From Megaleporinus macrocephalus (Eukaryota > Chordata > Actinopteri > Characiformes > Anostomidae), in NCBI GenBank assembly GCA_021613375.1, contig CM038715.1:43892496-43956495 (forward strand): 64,000 nt of DNA, written 5' to 3'. Below the pieces are notes generated by a model. It was not told the origin of the DNA. It made no database searches and worked only from the letters and a program-made list of their open reading frames with translations. Below are positions 47,891-59,117 of this stretch, piece after piece; position 1 is the stretch's first letter, and every line of letters begins with the position of its first letter. Both the position numbers and the translations under genes were made by a program.

Positions 47891-48350
47891 GACACTTGTT
47901 GAGATGATGCAAGCGGCTAAATTTGACTCGCCTGTTTGTGAGAGACAAATGAGTCACTCGCGCAGCCACCTACACCAAAACAGCGCGAGTGTCCCACAAG
48001 GAACACAGGCAGCGGCTCTGGCTGGGAGTGAGTAGCTCGCCGCGGGGGGCCGGGAGGTAATAAGCGGACAGTAATAGCGCTTATGCCCCCAAAAACCAAA
48101 ATAGCAGATGACCGTTTCCATTTCATCTGCCTGCCACCGGACACCAGCTGCGCTCGCCGGCCCCTGCCCAGGCCACTACTGTGTTTGGGCTCCAGTGGGC
48201 TGCGTTTCTCTCCGCTCTCTTTCACTCGCGCCTGGATTTCCACCCCAGCCTCCAGTCCGCCACGTCCGTATGAGGAGATCGTCGCTAATTCACTAGTCAG
48301 TGCTAACTCAAAGCCGTGTCTCCAGCAGGGGGCTTCCAGGAGAGACCCTG
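47890..48350. promoter_or_regulatory. Candidate conserved non-coding element
   Basis: A repeat-free stretch with dense structured motifs: GAGGTAATAAGCGGACAGTA, ATAGCGCTTATG (near-palindromic, ATAAGCGG nearby) and AAAATAGCAGATGACCG. It lies 3 kb upstream of the muscle gene at 51335. No credible exon. Conservation is untested. Confidence 0.3.
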
Positions 48351-48769
48351 TAAGGAGTTCTGTGGAAACCGTCAATGGATTTGTTGGAGGATGGAATATG
48401 AAGAGCCGAGATGTAAAAGGTAAATACATACATACTCAAAACATACCTCCAAACCAGTAGCTCTACTGGAGATACCAAAGATGTTCTCAACTCTCAATGT
48501 AAGTCTATGTGATTTTGGAGCATTTCTATTGGTCCATTCATCATGAAACTCTCACAGGACATGTAGAGCGACTGATTCTGTACATATGAGTATGGTTCTC
48601 GTACCAGTTATTTGTTCTAAGGCCTTCACTGAGGCACTAGATAAGAACTATGGTCGGTAGATAATGGGATCAATTCCTGGACATGGGTTGATCACCTAGT
48701 CCTGGGCTGCACTTACCTGTGAATGGAGATTCTCTATTTTCTATGGTCCTATATGCCTTTACACTTAAA

Positions 48770-49020
48770 AAAGAACTTGGTTCTATATTCAACCATGAAC
48801 ATTTACCATTATTTATAGAACCTATTGCCTTATCATAGGGTTCCTTGCATCATGGTTCTTCAGACAGATTGAGAATGTGTGGTAAATGTTTTTTTATAGC
48901 TGCTGTAGCAATGTTGTCATGCTTGTAACAACAGAAGAACCCTTTTTGGTCGTATGTAGAACCCTGTAAAAAAGGTTCCATATAGAGTCACCATGTACAA
49001 CACATTCTCTATTAGTATGA
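48770..49020. repeat. Hairpin-forming dispersed repeat, copy E
   Basis: Contains ATAGGGTTCCTTGCATCATG, CAACAGAAGAACCCTTTTTG and GGTTCCATATAGAGTCACCA; same family as copies A, C and D. Confidence 0.7.
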
Positions 49021-49092
49021 AGAAGCTTTTTTAAGGAAATGAATCTTATTAAGTGTATAGGCTTAATCCTTGTCCAGACAGCTGGTCAATAT

Positions 49093-49148
<56 letters not shown>
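49093..49148. repeat. (TC)n(TA)n microsatellite
   Basis: About 16 TC units followed by about 13 TA units. Confidence 0.96.
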
Positions 49149-49547
49149 CTCAAGTACCTGCAGTAACATGTTTTTACGTTATCTTCCACTAGAAGTATTT
49201 CTACAAGCTTTTCTTAAATGTTTTCAGGACTTGTCATCGTACTGTAGTTCTTAGTTACATACAAATAACAGATGGAGGGAAATCATCCAGACGGCAAGCT
49301 GATATGAAATAATGAGCACTGGAAAAAAGCGGTGGCGTCCAAATAATCTTGGCTACTTGCTCGCTTCGTGGTTCATAAATTTCTCCAGGGATTTGTCCTT
49401 GGTCAGCACTGGACTTCAGTCCAAGTCAAGTTACCTAACATACAAAATACCAGCCAGGCAGTGTGGATCGCATAGCACTGAAATTCTGTGGTTCGAGTTA
49501 GCGTATGTTTTCATTTGTTAGAGATATCCAGAAAGGATTGATCTGAG

Positions 49548-50885
49548 GTGCATTTCCCAATAACGATTGATCTTAGTGATTTACAAACAATCTAACCCTA
49601 AACCTAACCCCTAAACCTAACCCTAATCCTTACCCTAACCCTAACCCCTGACCCTAAACCTAACCCCTAACCCTAACACTTACCCCTAACCCCTACCCTA
49701 ACAACTAACCTTAACCCCTACCTTAATCCCTAAACCTAACCCTAACCAAACCCTAACACTAAACCTAACCCCTAACCCTAACACTTACCCCTAACCCCTA
49801 CCCTAACACCTAACCCTAACCCCTACCTTAACCCCTAAACCTAACCCTAATCCTTACCCTAACCCTAACCCTAACCCTAACACCTAACCCTAACCCTAAC
49901 ACCCTAACCCTAACCCTAACCCTAACCCTAACACCTAACCCTAACCCTAACACCTAACCCTAACCCTAACCCTAACCCTAGAACGACGTAACTTTAAGAA
50001 CCCCAATTTTGCGAGTGTTCCCGAACGCCTTCTTAGTCTCCTAACTTACGAAGTAGTTTCAATTAGCTCTTTGTTGACTCCGCCCACAAATGTATCATCA
50101 TGTAAATAATTATAATAAAAAAGCACAACAAATAAGGATTTACATTACTTTTATGTAAACAAAATAAATAAAAACATTTCACTTGCAATTGTTGTCTATA
50201 GCACGCTGAGCCTATAAATAGACACACGATTAACCTTCCTAGCCCCGGCCACGCAAACGCAAGTAATTTACTACTACAACTGTAACACTGGAAGACAATT
50301 AATTAAAAGTATGTAATTTATATGTGTATATCATCACATAATGTATTGTACTTGAATAAAATTAAACTGTTTGTTTCACGTGATTACGATGATTCCAACC
50401 TTGAAATAAAAAAGTAAAATGTACATTTATGTGCAGTATTGATCTTCAGAGTGGTGGGCAGTTTACTTTCCACTACACCACAATACAAAACAAACACCTG
50501 TTTATTCTCAAAGTTTACTGTTTACATAATTCAAGCTGTTGGATATGATATTTGTTGACGTTGGATGTCCTTTCTGTCATTTTCTGATTTTAAATCTTTA
50601 TGAATTCATGTTTCTATAAATACATGTAGTCTCCATGCAAAGAACAATGCGCCTTTAAAAGCATGATTAGCGCCCTCGTTTGTTATTGAAACAGAACTGC
50701 ACGTGAACTTGGAGTTAAGAAGAATTTACCGAGTTACGAGTGGGTCGGATTACTCTTACACTTTCGAACGACTTTACATACTACGTCAGTTACGAAGGCT
50801 TTTGTGAAACATTCTTAATTTTAGTATGAAGTATGAAGTTAAGAAGTACTTAGTGTTACGAACGTTTTGGGAAACGCACTTTTGT
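49548..50885. mobile_element. TIR-bounded DNA element carrying telomere-like repeats
   Basis: The left end GGTGCATTTCCCAATAACGA is matched inverted at the right end by AACGTTTTGGGAAACGCACTT (about 50862-50882). Further inside, ACTTACGAAG-like and TTACGAACG-like pieces are also mirrored. The terminal type (GTGCGTTTCCCAAAA) resembles fish PIF/Harbinger-type non-autonomous elements. No transposase was seen. Confidence 0.6.
49592..49980 (+). repeat. Interstitial telomere-like array, CCCTAA strand
   Basis: About 390 bp of degenerate CCCTAA/ACCCCTAA units, becoming purer towards the right end, where pure CCCTAA alternates with CACCTAA. It lies inside the TIR-bounded element at 49548-50885. This is an interstitial telomeric sequence, not a chromosome end, since unique genes follow. 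Confidence 0.92.
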
Positions 50886-51116
50886 AGTCCAAAAGCATTT
50901 GGACACATTTTCCAACACTGACATCTAGTGTCAAAAAATAATTTTCCCACTTTGTTTTATTGCCACAGGACTAAAGCTTCGGGTACACCATGTAAACGTT
51001 GAGCTATTTGAGTTAAGCCGAGGATTTAAACTCCTTGTGCTCATCTTTGTACTTGTAGTCATGACTGGTGCACATGGCTGGTGTGTTGGGAAAAGCAGAA
51101 AGGCATCCGCCCTGCT

Positions 51117-51126
51117 CTAAAAATAG
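51117..51126 (+). promoter_or_regulatory. Perfect MEF2-binding motif
   Basis: CTAAAAATAG fits YTA(A/T)4TAR exactly. It lies 134 nt before the coding exon of a gene whose mammalian counterpart is expressed in heart and skeletal muscle. E-box motifs CACATG lie at about 51071 and 51167. Binding is an inference. Confidence 0.45.
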
Positions 51127-51334
51127 CTCATGTTTGGCATGCTGTGGGTCTCTGCACTGTACTTATCCACATGGTGTTTAACCGCATACCTAAAAAGAAT
51201 GACAGAAGCTCTGAAAAGAAATCTCATATCAGTGACACGCTTTGTTTTTTTCTTTATAGGAAAGCGGTAAAATTCTGGTCATGGCAACCTGAGATGTTTC
51301 ATCAGCCCAAAGAATAGAGGACTACACATTCATC

Positions 51335-54300
51335 ATGAACTGCCTGGAGAAACGGCATGCGAGCCATAAAGCCAGCATGCAGCACCTGGGCCACCTGGAT
51401 AGCTTCATGGACGAGACGGATCGAGAGGTCATGAGCCTCACGGATCGCGCCTTTAAGAGCCTGTGCATCGGAGACGAGGCCATCTACAACGACTCGGAGT
51501 TCACACCTTCGCCGGTGAGCTGTCACAAGCCGCTAGCTGAGGAAGTGGCTAAAAAGACTCATGAGAACTCTTCCATGTCCGCGAAGAAGCACTCCGCCCA
51601 CCCGCTCAATGGTGTGAATGAGTCACCCTGGAAAATTAACAAAGGTTCATCACTCTTCGCAGCATTCATGGCTAAGAAAAACGGAGAGACCACCAAGATG
51701 ACAAATGGGGACTCGTGGGACAAATCAGCGCTGCTTAGCATCCAAAGAGAACTGTCGGAATTTTCTTCAGGGTTTCAGAACCATCTTGCGGACAGACATG
51801 CTTCCCAGGACAAGAATAATCTAAAATCCTTGGAGAAAAGCAACAAGTCAAGCAAGGACACAAGTGCCCAATCAGGGAAACCAGCCAAAGGTAAACACAG
51901 CAAATCCAGCAAGCTCAGAAAGCTGAATTCCAAAAACTTCTTCCTTCACAGCGAATTCAGCCCATTCCAGTCCTGGAGGGACCTAAACAAGTTTCCTTTC
52001 GGATTGGAAAACATGGAAATTTTCCAAAGCAATGGCCCACCTGAATGGTACGATTCCCCACTTTACAAAAAACTAACCATGTCCCACAGATCGCATGTTC
52101 CAGAGTCGGAAAGGGAAGAGAAGTCCCGGAACATCTCACTCCAAGCCCTTCAGGATAAGCCTGAACCTGAGGTACTGCAACAAGCAGCACAGACTTTGAC
52201 AACAGTGCCTTTGAAAGCAGAAACCAGCACTAAGACTCAGCCTCAGGTTCTGCTGAAGCCCTCTGGACCTGAGCAGAGGTGTCAGTCCGAAGGGGACCAT
52301 AGCGCCCCATGGAGGAAAAACCGAAACAGGGCAAAAAGCGCAGTCCCTCTTGTTCAGCCCCTCATGAGCTCATTCGCTGAGCAGACGAAAACTGTGGACG
52401 AAGATGTACAACCTAATAAAAAAGAGGTCAGGACAATGGAGGACCAGGCCTCCTCAAGTTCAACCCCATTTAGCATTCTGCAGCTGCTAACTCCTGTCAT
52501 ACCCTCCAGGCAGGGAACTGGAAGCTCAGAAGTCCTCCAAGCTGTTCACTCTACTCTTGATCTACCACCACTCCCTGAGAAAGAGATACGCCCCTCGCCT
52601 GAGATCAAACGGGAAGGCTACAAATCCATGGCATCGAGCCTGCTGTTCAATCTCAAGGACAACAGAAAGAGGGTCAAGACCATGTACAGTCCACCAAAGT
52701 TCAAGGGTTTAGATTCAGCTGACCAAAACAAACTGTCCCCTTTGACTGAGCAGGACAACATCAAAGATGCCGAGGGTGTTCCAGAGCTTCCCGATGCCAG
52801 AATCACATCACCTGGTCATCAGAAAGTCGATGCATTGCCAGCTTGTCTTCGTCCAGAGAGTGCAGACCAGCAAAATTCTCAAAGTGGGGGTCTGCCAGAT
52901 GACTTCTTGGCACTAAGTCTACTTCAAGCTGGAAATAAAGGCTCCCCTTTTAGACCTTCCAAGTCCAACAAGGCCATGTACCCATCCTTAAATCTGTACC
53001 GGAAGGCCAGTCCTGACCATAAAGCCATGGGTGAAGTTGATTCTCATCCTGCTGCTAATAAAAACACCAAACAGAGCCAGAACGCAGACCACACACCTGT
53101 AAAAGATGGTAAAGAACTTCAAAGAAAACCTACTGACGATACAAGTGAAAGCACTCACGGCAAAGCTAAAAGAACCTCAGGAGAAGTGCGGACTGAGAAC
53201 ACTATAAAGGAAAAATACCCCCTTGCAGTTCTAAGAAAGCTCAGATCAGAAGCATTGGCACTTACAGGTAGCAAAAATCAGGACAAACAGAACACAGGAG
53301 ACATGAGAAAGATAGAACCAAAACTTGTCAACGATCAGGAATGTCTTAATGTGGAGGCAAAACCTAAGCACCTGTTTTCAGCAAGACAGAACAACTACAT
53401 CAAAAGCCAGAGATACGTGAGCGTAGATGAGGAGGAGGAAGGTGATTACGGAGGAGACGGGGTAGCTTCTGCAGTGGTAAAGGATGCCGTACCTGTAAGG
53501 GACTTGGGAAGTTCAAATGCGAGGGAAGGGAGGAAAAGCAAAAAGGACGTAGGCGTGCATAACAAAGCTAAAGAAGTAGTTGACGTAAAACCAGATGCTA
53601 AAAACAATGATTTTGGTATAAAAGACTATACAAATGTTTTGGCTGCTTACCGGGGAGCCAAAAATGATCCTCAATCTATGAAAGGCAACACATCTGTGAA
53701 GAGAGCTCTGTTTGCCAAAAAGGAGCAAGTGCTCCGCAAGACACCTGTACCTCTAAAGAAAGAGGGTGTCGTAATGGATAAGTATGAGCTAGCGAAGGCT
53801 GCACTGGAGGAAGTGATTGCTGAGCGTGAACAAAGAAAGAAGCAAACGTCCACCGATAGAGATGATGTTACAGGGCGACGAGATTTGCGGGAGGATTACG
53901 AGCAGGTGAACTTGTCAGCATGGAGTCAGAGGGACACGTTAGAAAGTGCTACTGAAGACAGGAGAGGAGGTCACAAGGGCATTGCTGATTTTAAACCTAG
54001 AAGCCAAATTGTTCATAGTATGCCAGAAAGGGATACCAAACATGGTGAAAGTCATGTGGCTGAGGTAAATTTAGCCGGGCCTTGTAAGCAGGAAGGTGCT
54101 GCCGAGCACCGCCAGCACGCAGCCGGACAGATAAACTATACGGAGAGAGACAGATCTGGCAGACATCGACGACAAAGTGAGGCTGATAATGTCAAGCCTC
54201 TGGATAAGATAACCCAACATAAAGAGCCTAAAAATATAAGCCTTGTGAACGAGAACGAGAGTTCAGGAGATTCCAACAGCACCAGTAACCTTCAAAAGAT

Positions 54301-56767
54301 CAGACCAGAGGTTCCTCCTAGAAGAGGACGAGCAAGCTCTCAGAGTGAGGATGGTTTAGAAGCCGACAAATCAGGTCAAGACGAGGAATCTGTAAGCAAA
54401 GAGGTCAAAAATGTAAAAGCCACTGTATCTAAGGATAGAGGACCGGTGAGAGGACATGTGTCAGCGCTTAAAGAACGATTTGATAAAGAGAAAGGAGTGC
54501 AGGGCATGAATGTTCAGGGTGGTCTGGGTCAAGCAGAAGGTGACCCTACAAGGAGTCAGGTAAAACAAGAGGTGTCGAATGTTTCAGAGAGTGCTTCTGC
54601 ATTTGAACCTGCACCAGCAAGGCATCACCTTGAAGGCACAGGTGCAGATCCAAGTTTAGAATCTGACAAGAATTCAAGACTGCCAGAAGGGAAGGAGGAA
54701 GAGAGAAAGTGTGAGTCTGTGGAAGATATCGAACATGACTTGACAAGAGAGAAAGAGGATGTGAGTGAAAAGGAAAGTGAATGTGCTTCTGAGGTTTTGC
54801 AGGAACCAGATGTTCATCAAAACCAATCCAATGATTGTAGGGGAAACTCAGTGGAAGAGCTTTCTACTGGACCTTTTGAAAAGCTGGATGCTGAAAAGAT
54901 CAAATCTGAGAGTGATCCTCAAGAAATCCATGAGAATGTAGCAGAAACCTCTGAAACTGGTAACCCTGTATCGAACAGCGTCACAGTGTATGACATTCTC
55001 AAACAATCTGAATCACCGGTAGGTCTTGAACAATCAGACCAAGGTGATGGACTGTCAAAGGAAACAGAAGAGTTTCTACTTGATGGTCCAGCAAGTCCAG
55101 CAAGCAAATGTGATGAGAACCTGGAGCAAATGAGCGAGAGGGTTGTTTCGCCTCCAAGCGATGTGGAAAATAAAGGTTGGGTGCGCTGTTTGATAGAATC
55201 CGCAAAAATTCTTTCACCCGCATGCCAGTCAGGTGCGTCTTCTCCTACGATGGGGAAACCTGCGTTATTCAAAGTGAAAGACAACACGTTTAGCGCGTCC
55301 CCTGTTACCAAAACCGTGAGACCTGTCCTGCACAAAACTCTCTCTGAAATCTGCCAACCCTGGTCCCCTAGGGGAAGCTTAAGTGGGTCTGAAAAGGGTG
55401 AGGACCCCCTCAAGGACTTGCAAAGTCCAACTGTACTTTCTCCAACTCCACCTTCCACACCTGCCAGAAGCCCCCAGCCCAACTCGTTATCGCAACTCTT
55501 ACTCCCTGCAGCCCCCACAGGCAGGAAGGAGATGGACAGTCTTGCCGTGCCTGATGAGGATGAGATGCATTCTGCCGTGAGCTCTGTTTCCGAAGGAATA
55601 GAGAGCTGCGGAACAAGCACGGGAGACACCATGGAAGAGACTACATCCTTCACCACACCTGCCGACGGCACTGAGGGATCTAAGGCACCGAGCGAGAGGT
55701 CTGAATCTGTCTGCAGTGGCACCGATACTCAATCTCAGAGCAAGCCTCCTGCTGTGCCACCGAAAACAGAGAAAGCCCTGCGTCGCGCCATGAAACTGAC
55801 CACGAGGAGGATCCAGAAAGCAGAATCCAAAAGCAAAGCAGAGCGTAAAGGCCGGAGCAGTGAGAAGAGCGCTCATCACAAACCTGAGAGGAGACATCAC
55901 AGCACTGACAGCAGCCCCAGAGCGCCCAGTATAGACCAAAGCTCTGGAGACGACAAACCTCTGCCAAAGACTCACCAAAGCGAACGGCATGCCAGACAAG
56001 ACGGCCACGGTAAGGAAAAGGATGTTAGTAGGAAACATGGAAGCAATCGGATCAGGAACCAAGATGCAAGAAACGGCATCAGCGAAGAGCAAACAGAAGA
56101 CAAAGGTCAGCTCCATGTCCAGAGGAGTGCCGATTCTGAAAGGCTGGGTCGTACCAGCGTCAAATACCTGCCTGATAAGCTGGACCGTAGGGCTCAAAGC
56201 CTGGACCGATACCTGAGTGATAAACCAGAACTCTCCAAAATGAACAACGAACCTTCAATGAATCTCCACACTTCAAAGAGATCACCTATGCATCAGAACA
56301 GCATTGAGCACGTGTACGCTTCTACAGCACCCAGCATTGTAACCCAGTCCTTCCCAATGACCCAGCGGAAGCTCTTGCAAGATCCGGACTCTGGGCAGTA
56401 TTTTGTTGTGGACATGCCGGTGCAGGTCAAGACGAAGACCTTCTTCGATCCAGAGACAGGAAGCTACGTCCAGCTCCCAGTTCAGTCTCCCAAAGGCTCG
56501 GTGCCAAAGGCGCCGTCCATGGAAGTTGTGAATGCACCCTCGCTCGTGCTCTATCATGGCTTCGTTCCGATGCCTGTCTCGTCCATACCAGCACAGAAGT
56601 CGGCCTTCAGCCTGGGTGCTGTTGTTAGTCCTAACGACTTTGAACCCAGCGAGATGGAGCGGCACGAGGACGTTTATCAGAAACAAAGAAACGCGGGTGG
56701 GCGACCCTACCTGGAGCCGGTATCACACAAGCACTTAGCAGAGGACGAAATCGATGGTGTCAGATGA
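51335..56767 (+). CDS. C10orf71/CEFIP homologue, cardiac-enriched FHL2-interacting protein
   Basis: An 1810-codon single coding exon. A strong acceptor TTTTTTTCTTTATAG|GAAAG places the exon start at 51260, with 75 nt of 5' UTR and two tiny upstream ORFs. The ATG at 51335 has A at -3. Conserved blocks: TDREVMSLTDRAFKSLCI (27-44), FFLHSEFSPFQSW (about 200), PFSILQLLTPVIPSRQ (377-393), SLLFNLKDNRKRVKTMYSP (about 432-450), PPAVPPKTEKALRRAMKL (about 1468) and the C-terminal DUF4585-like block RKLLQDPDSGQYFVVDMPVQ (about 1677-1696) with FFDPETGSYVQLP. Between them the protein is charged and probably disordered. The mammalian protein sits at the muscle Z-disc, binds FHL2 and affects calcineurin-NFAT signalling. 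It is longer than human C10orf71 (about 1,400 residues as I recall). The paralogue C4orf54 also has the C-terminal block; gene order favours C10orf71. Confidence 0.85.
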   Translation: MNCLEKRHASHKASMQHLGHLDSFMDETDREVMSLTDRAFKSLCIGDEAIYNDSEFTPSPVSCHKPLAEEVAKKTHENSSMSAKKHSAHPLNGVNESPWKINKGSSLFAAFMAKKNGETTKMTNGDSWDKSALLSIQRELSEFSSGFQNHLADRHASQDKNNLKSLEKSNKSSKDTSAQSGKPAKGKHSKSSKLRKLNSKNFFLHSEFSPFQSWRDLNKFPFGLENMEIFQSNGPPEWYDSPLYKKLTMSHRSHVPESEREEKSRNISLQALQDKPEPEVLQQAAQTLTTVPLKAETSTKTQPQVLLKPSGPEQRCQSEGDHSAPWRKNRNRAKSAVPLVQPLMSSFAEQTKTVDEDVQPNKKEVRTMEDQASSSSTPFSILQLLTPVIPSRQGTGSSEVLQAVHSTLDLPPLPEKEIRPSPEIKREGYKSMASSLLFNLKDNRKRVKTMYSPPKFKGLDSADQNKLSPLTEQDNIKDAEGVPELPDARITSPGHQKVDALPACLRPESADQQNSQSGGLPDDFLALSLLQAGNKGSPFRPSKSNKAMYPSLNLYRKASPDHKAMGEVDSHPAANKNTKQSQNADHTPVKDGKELQRKPTDDTSESTHGKAKRTSGEVRTENTIKEKYPLAVLRKLRSEALALTGSKNQDKQNTGDMRKIEPKLVNDQECLNVEAKPKHLFSARQNNYIKSQRYVSVDEEEEGDYGGDGVASAVVKDAVPVRDLGSSNAREGRKSKKDVGVHNKAKEVVDVKPDAKNNDFGIKDYTNVLAAYRGAKNDPQSMKGNTSVKRALFAKKEQVLRKTPVPLKKEGVVMDKYELAKAALEEVIAEREQRKKQTSTDRDDVTGRRDLREDYEQVNLSAWSQRDTLESATEDRRGGHKGIADFKPRSQIVHSMPERDTKHGESHVAEVNLAGPCKQEGAAEHRQHAAGQINYTERDRSGRHRRQSEADNVKPLDKITQHKEPKNISLVNENESSGDSNSTSNLQKIRPEVPPRRGRASSQSEDGLEADKSGQDEESVSKEVKNVKATVSKDRGPVRGHVSALKERFDKEKGVQGMNVQGGLGQAEGDPTRSQVKQEVSNVSESASAFEPAPARHHLEGTGADPSLESDKNSRLPEGKEEERKCESVEDIEHDLTREKEDVSEKESECASEVLQEPDVHQNQSNDCRGNSVEELSTGPFEKLDAEKIKSESDPQEIHENVAETSETGNPVSNSVTVYDILKQSESPVGLEQSDQGDGLSKETEEFLLDGPASPASKCDENLEQMSERVVSPPSDVENKGWVRCLIESAKILSPACQSGASSPTMGKPALFKVKDNTFSASPVTKTVRPVLHKTLSEICQPWSPRGSLSGSEKGEDPLKDLQSPTVLSPTPPSTPARSPQPNSLSQLLLPAAPTGRKEMDSLAVPDEDEMHSAVSSVSEGIESCGTSTGDTMEETTSFTTPADGTEGSKAPSERSESVCSGTDTQSQSKPPAVPPKTEKALRRAMKLTTRRIQKAESKSKAERKGRSSEKSAHHKPERRHHSTDSSPRAPSIDQSSGDDKPLPKTHQSERHARQDGHGKEKDVSRKHGSNRIRNQDARNGISEEQTEDKGQLHVQRSADSERLGRTSVKYLPDKLDRRAQSLDRYLSDKPELSKMNNEPSMNLHTSKRSPMHQNSIEHVYASTAPSIVTQSFPMTQRKLLQDPDSGQYFVVDMPVQVKTKTFFDPETGSYVQLPVQSPKGSVPKAPSMEVVNAPSLVLYHGFVPMPVSSIPAQKSAFSLGAVVSPNDFEPSEMERHEDVYQKQRNAGGRPYLEPVSHKHLAEDEIDGVR

Positions 56768-57282
56768 AAACATTTGCAGACGAAAGACATTACAGACCAA
56801 ACGGATGGTCTTGAAGTTGAGTGTGTCTGAATTCAGGCATTTAGACTTTCTGATGAACATAGTTTTTACAAAGCGCTTTCTTCAGCCTGGCATGCTGGTA
56901 TGAGACGAAGTAAACGTTTATACTTCACGTGTACGTATCTGACGATCACAGATACATTTGTAAATGTTTCATTTGAATGAAAACGAGGCGACACTAGTTT
57001 TGTAATGATTTAGTAATGATTTGGTGAGCTGTAGACTGGGCTATCGTGTGATGGCGAGGATGTAAGATTAGCGCTTGGCCAGGTCATTTTGATACCGGAT
57101 GTATTTTGAGTACTTTTGCAGATAAAAGGGTGCACTAAGAAAAGAAAGAGAAACAGTTGCCCTGTATGTCTTAAACGGCATATTGAAATGGCCACGAATG
57201 CAATTTTTTGGAGTGTAGTATTTTGGAATGAATGATAGCGTTTAAGCCTTGTTGGCTTCATACATACAATGTAAACCATTCC

Positions 57283-57302
57283 AATAAAACCATCTCAATA
57301 AA
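57283..57302 (+). terminator. Two poly(A) signals for the C10orf71 homologue
   Basis: AATAAA at 57283-57288 and again at 57297-57302, 516-535 nt past the stop. The intervening 3' UTR is AT-rich with no other gene. Confidence 0.7.
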
Positions 57303-57309
57303 TATGGAC

Positions 57310-58404
57310 TACGTGTTTAATGGTTTGCTCGTTCTGTGCTGGGGCCCGGTTATCCGTCATGTTTGAGTTCCAGCAAAATGAACCAATCACACAAGACTCC
57401 AAGCGGGCCCGGGCACAGATGGCGCTCACACTAGAAGCGAACCGAGCCAGAGTCCAAGTGAATCCGCTTGAGGATCCGCTAACCAGCCCGGGGCACGGTT
57501 AACTAGGCCGGCCCTGGGCAAGGTTCGGAGTGATCACACTAGTCAAGTGAACCGTGCTTCGGCAGGGAACCGTGCCTGGGCCTGGATCACAGAACCTAGT
57601 GTGAGTACGCCCTAAGTGTATATCGTCACCGTCCAAAGAGAAACATGGATCTCATGTAGCTTCATGATGGATGGACCAATAGAAATGCTCCAAACTCACT
57701 TCTAATTAAACCTCTTTACATTAACCTACATTGAAAGTCATGGATGTTGTTGTTCTCTCTTGCAAAATTACTATTTGGAAGATGCTTGTTTTTCTTTGGA
57801 CGACAATGATATGCAAATTTGTGCACTCTGTCAATGATCTGTTCTCTTAAGGCCATCACACACCAAACAGAGCCCAAAAATTTTATACCATTCTTTTAAT
57901 GCATTAAAAGATGCAGTAAATTATATGAACCCATATCAGTCAGACGTTTGGACTTATTGAGTTCTTCTGTGTACTATATTAATGTAAATAATATTAGTGA
58001 ATAAGTGTGAGGAGATCAGAACTATAGAATAGTCGGTATGGAATTATTCCTGGAGCAGAATTAAACATCTGGTTGTGTTTAAAGAATGTTTAGAGGGTCT
58101 TTTAGAAATGAGCTCATTTGCTCTGATGCAGGTTTACATACTTTGAACATTCTGACCAGCAGCTTCATGAGGAGCCACATGAGCTGCTTCTCTAACAGGA
58201 CTGAAGAAGATAGTGTAGATGCTGAGATCTTGTTCTGATAAACAGGTTTGGTGGTTTTATAGCTCTTATCAAAATATACATTCTCATCTTTACATTTAAA
58301 TACTGTAAATATAAACATATTTACTGACACTAATAGTATATTAGTGTTAAGCTAATGTTGGCACACATGAACATATCTTCATATACTTCTAAACTACCCA
58401 GTAT
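57310..58404. other. Intergenic spacer
   Basis: 57330-57610 is GC-rich and repeats GAACCG/GGGCC-type segments with CACACTAG twice, probably a decayed dispersed element. The remainder is AT-rich and has no gene. Confidence 0.45.
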
Positions 58405-58552
58405 ACTCACAGCTAGGGGGCAGGGTAGCATCTCCAATTTACCTGACTGCCAGTCTTTGGAGGAAACCTATGAAGAAAGGACCCTGGTTACCTGGCCAGG
58501 GAATTGAACCCAGACCCTTCTGGCTGGGAGGCAACAGACCACCATGCCACAT
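58405..58552 (-). mobile_element. tRNA-derived dispersed repeat (SINE-like), diverged copy
   Basis: On the minus strand: GGCATGGTGGTCTGTTGCCT, then CAGCCAGAAGG, a perfect B-box GGTTCAATTCC (58510-58500), then a body with TTTCCTCCAAAGACTGGCAG. Same architecture as 13748-13880, with the head still present in single copy. Confidence 0.7.
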
Positions 58553-58575
58553 TACTTTTGTGAACAAATGATGAT

Positions 58576-58581
58576 TTTATT
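58576..58581 (-). terminator. admp: Poly(A) signal AATAAA of admp
   Basis: Minus-strand AATAAA about 105 nt past the admp stop. Confidence 0.6.
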
Positions 58582-58686
58582 AAATAAAAATAAACAAAAA
58601 CCTTCCAGTCATGACACTCTGGATTCATCTCTATTCATTCCTACGTGGACTAATCTATTCAAACCTGACCTTCATCAGTCAGCAGC

Positions 58687-59117
58687 TCAGCGGCAACCAC
58701 AGCTGCCCGCCACCATGTCGTCGTACTGCTTGAGCACAACGTTTTCCTCGTCGTCGAAGTACAGCAGGCTGATCGGGTGAAGCATGTCTGGAACGCAGCA
58801 CGGCTGCTCGACCCTGTTGGAGAGTTTCAATGCGTCCACTATGGACTGGACGATGGCGTGGTTACTCGCTCGCAAACTCCCACCCAGCGGGAACGGGCAG
58901 GACCCCACACAGCGGTAGGCGTTGTAGCCTTTAGGAGATATTATCCATCCTGACCAGCCGATCTTGGCGAAGTCCACGTAGAGAGGCGCTCGCTGACATG
59001 TTACAAACCGCTCGTGGTCAGACAGTGATCGGACAGTGCTTCTCCGCTTACGCCCCGCAGGCTGCCAGGAGAACTTAGACTCCAAGACCAGATCCAGGGG
59101 TGACCCAGTGTTCTGAC
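58687..59117 (-). CDS. admp: admp exon 6 (furin site and mature ligand)
   Basis: Acceptor TTAATACTCAG|GTCAG, phase 1. Encodes the end of the propeptide, RKRR cleavage site and the whole cystine-knot domain, ending CGCR and TGA. All seven cysteines are present. Confidence 0.95.

Noticed and set aside
49592..49980. True chromosome end
   Set aside because: The telomere-like units are degenerate and are followed by unique sequence and two well-formed genes.
54919..56197. Minus-strand frames of 232-267 codons under the C10orf71 homologue
   Set aside because: Shadows of the plus-strand coding exon; no domain, and codon pattern follows the plus strand.
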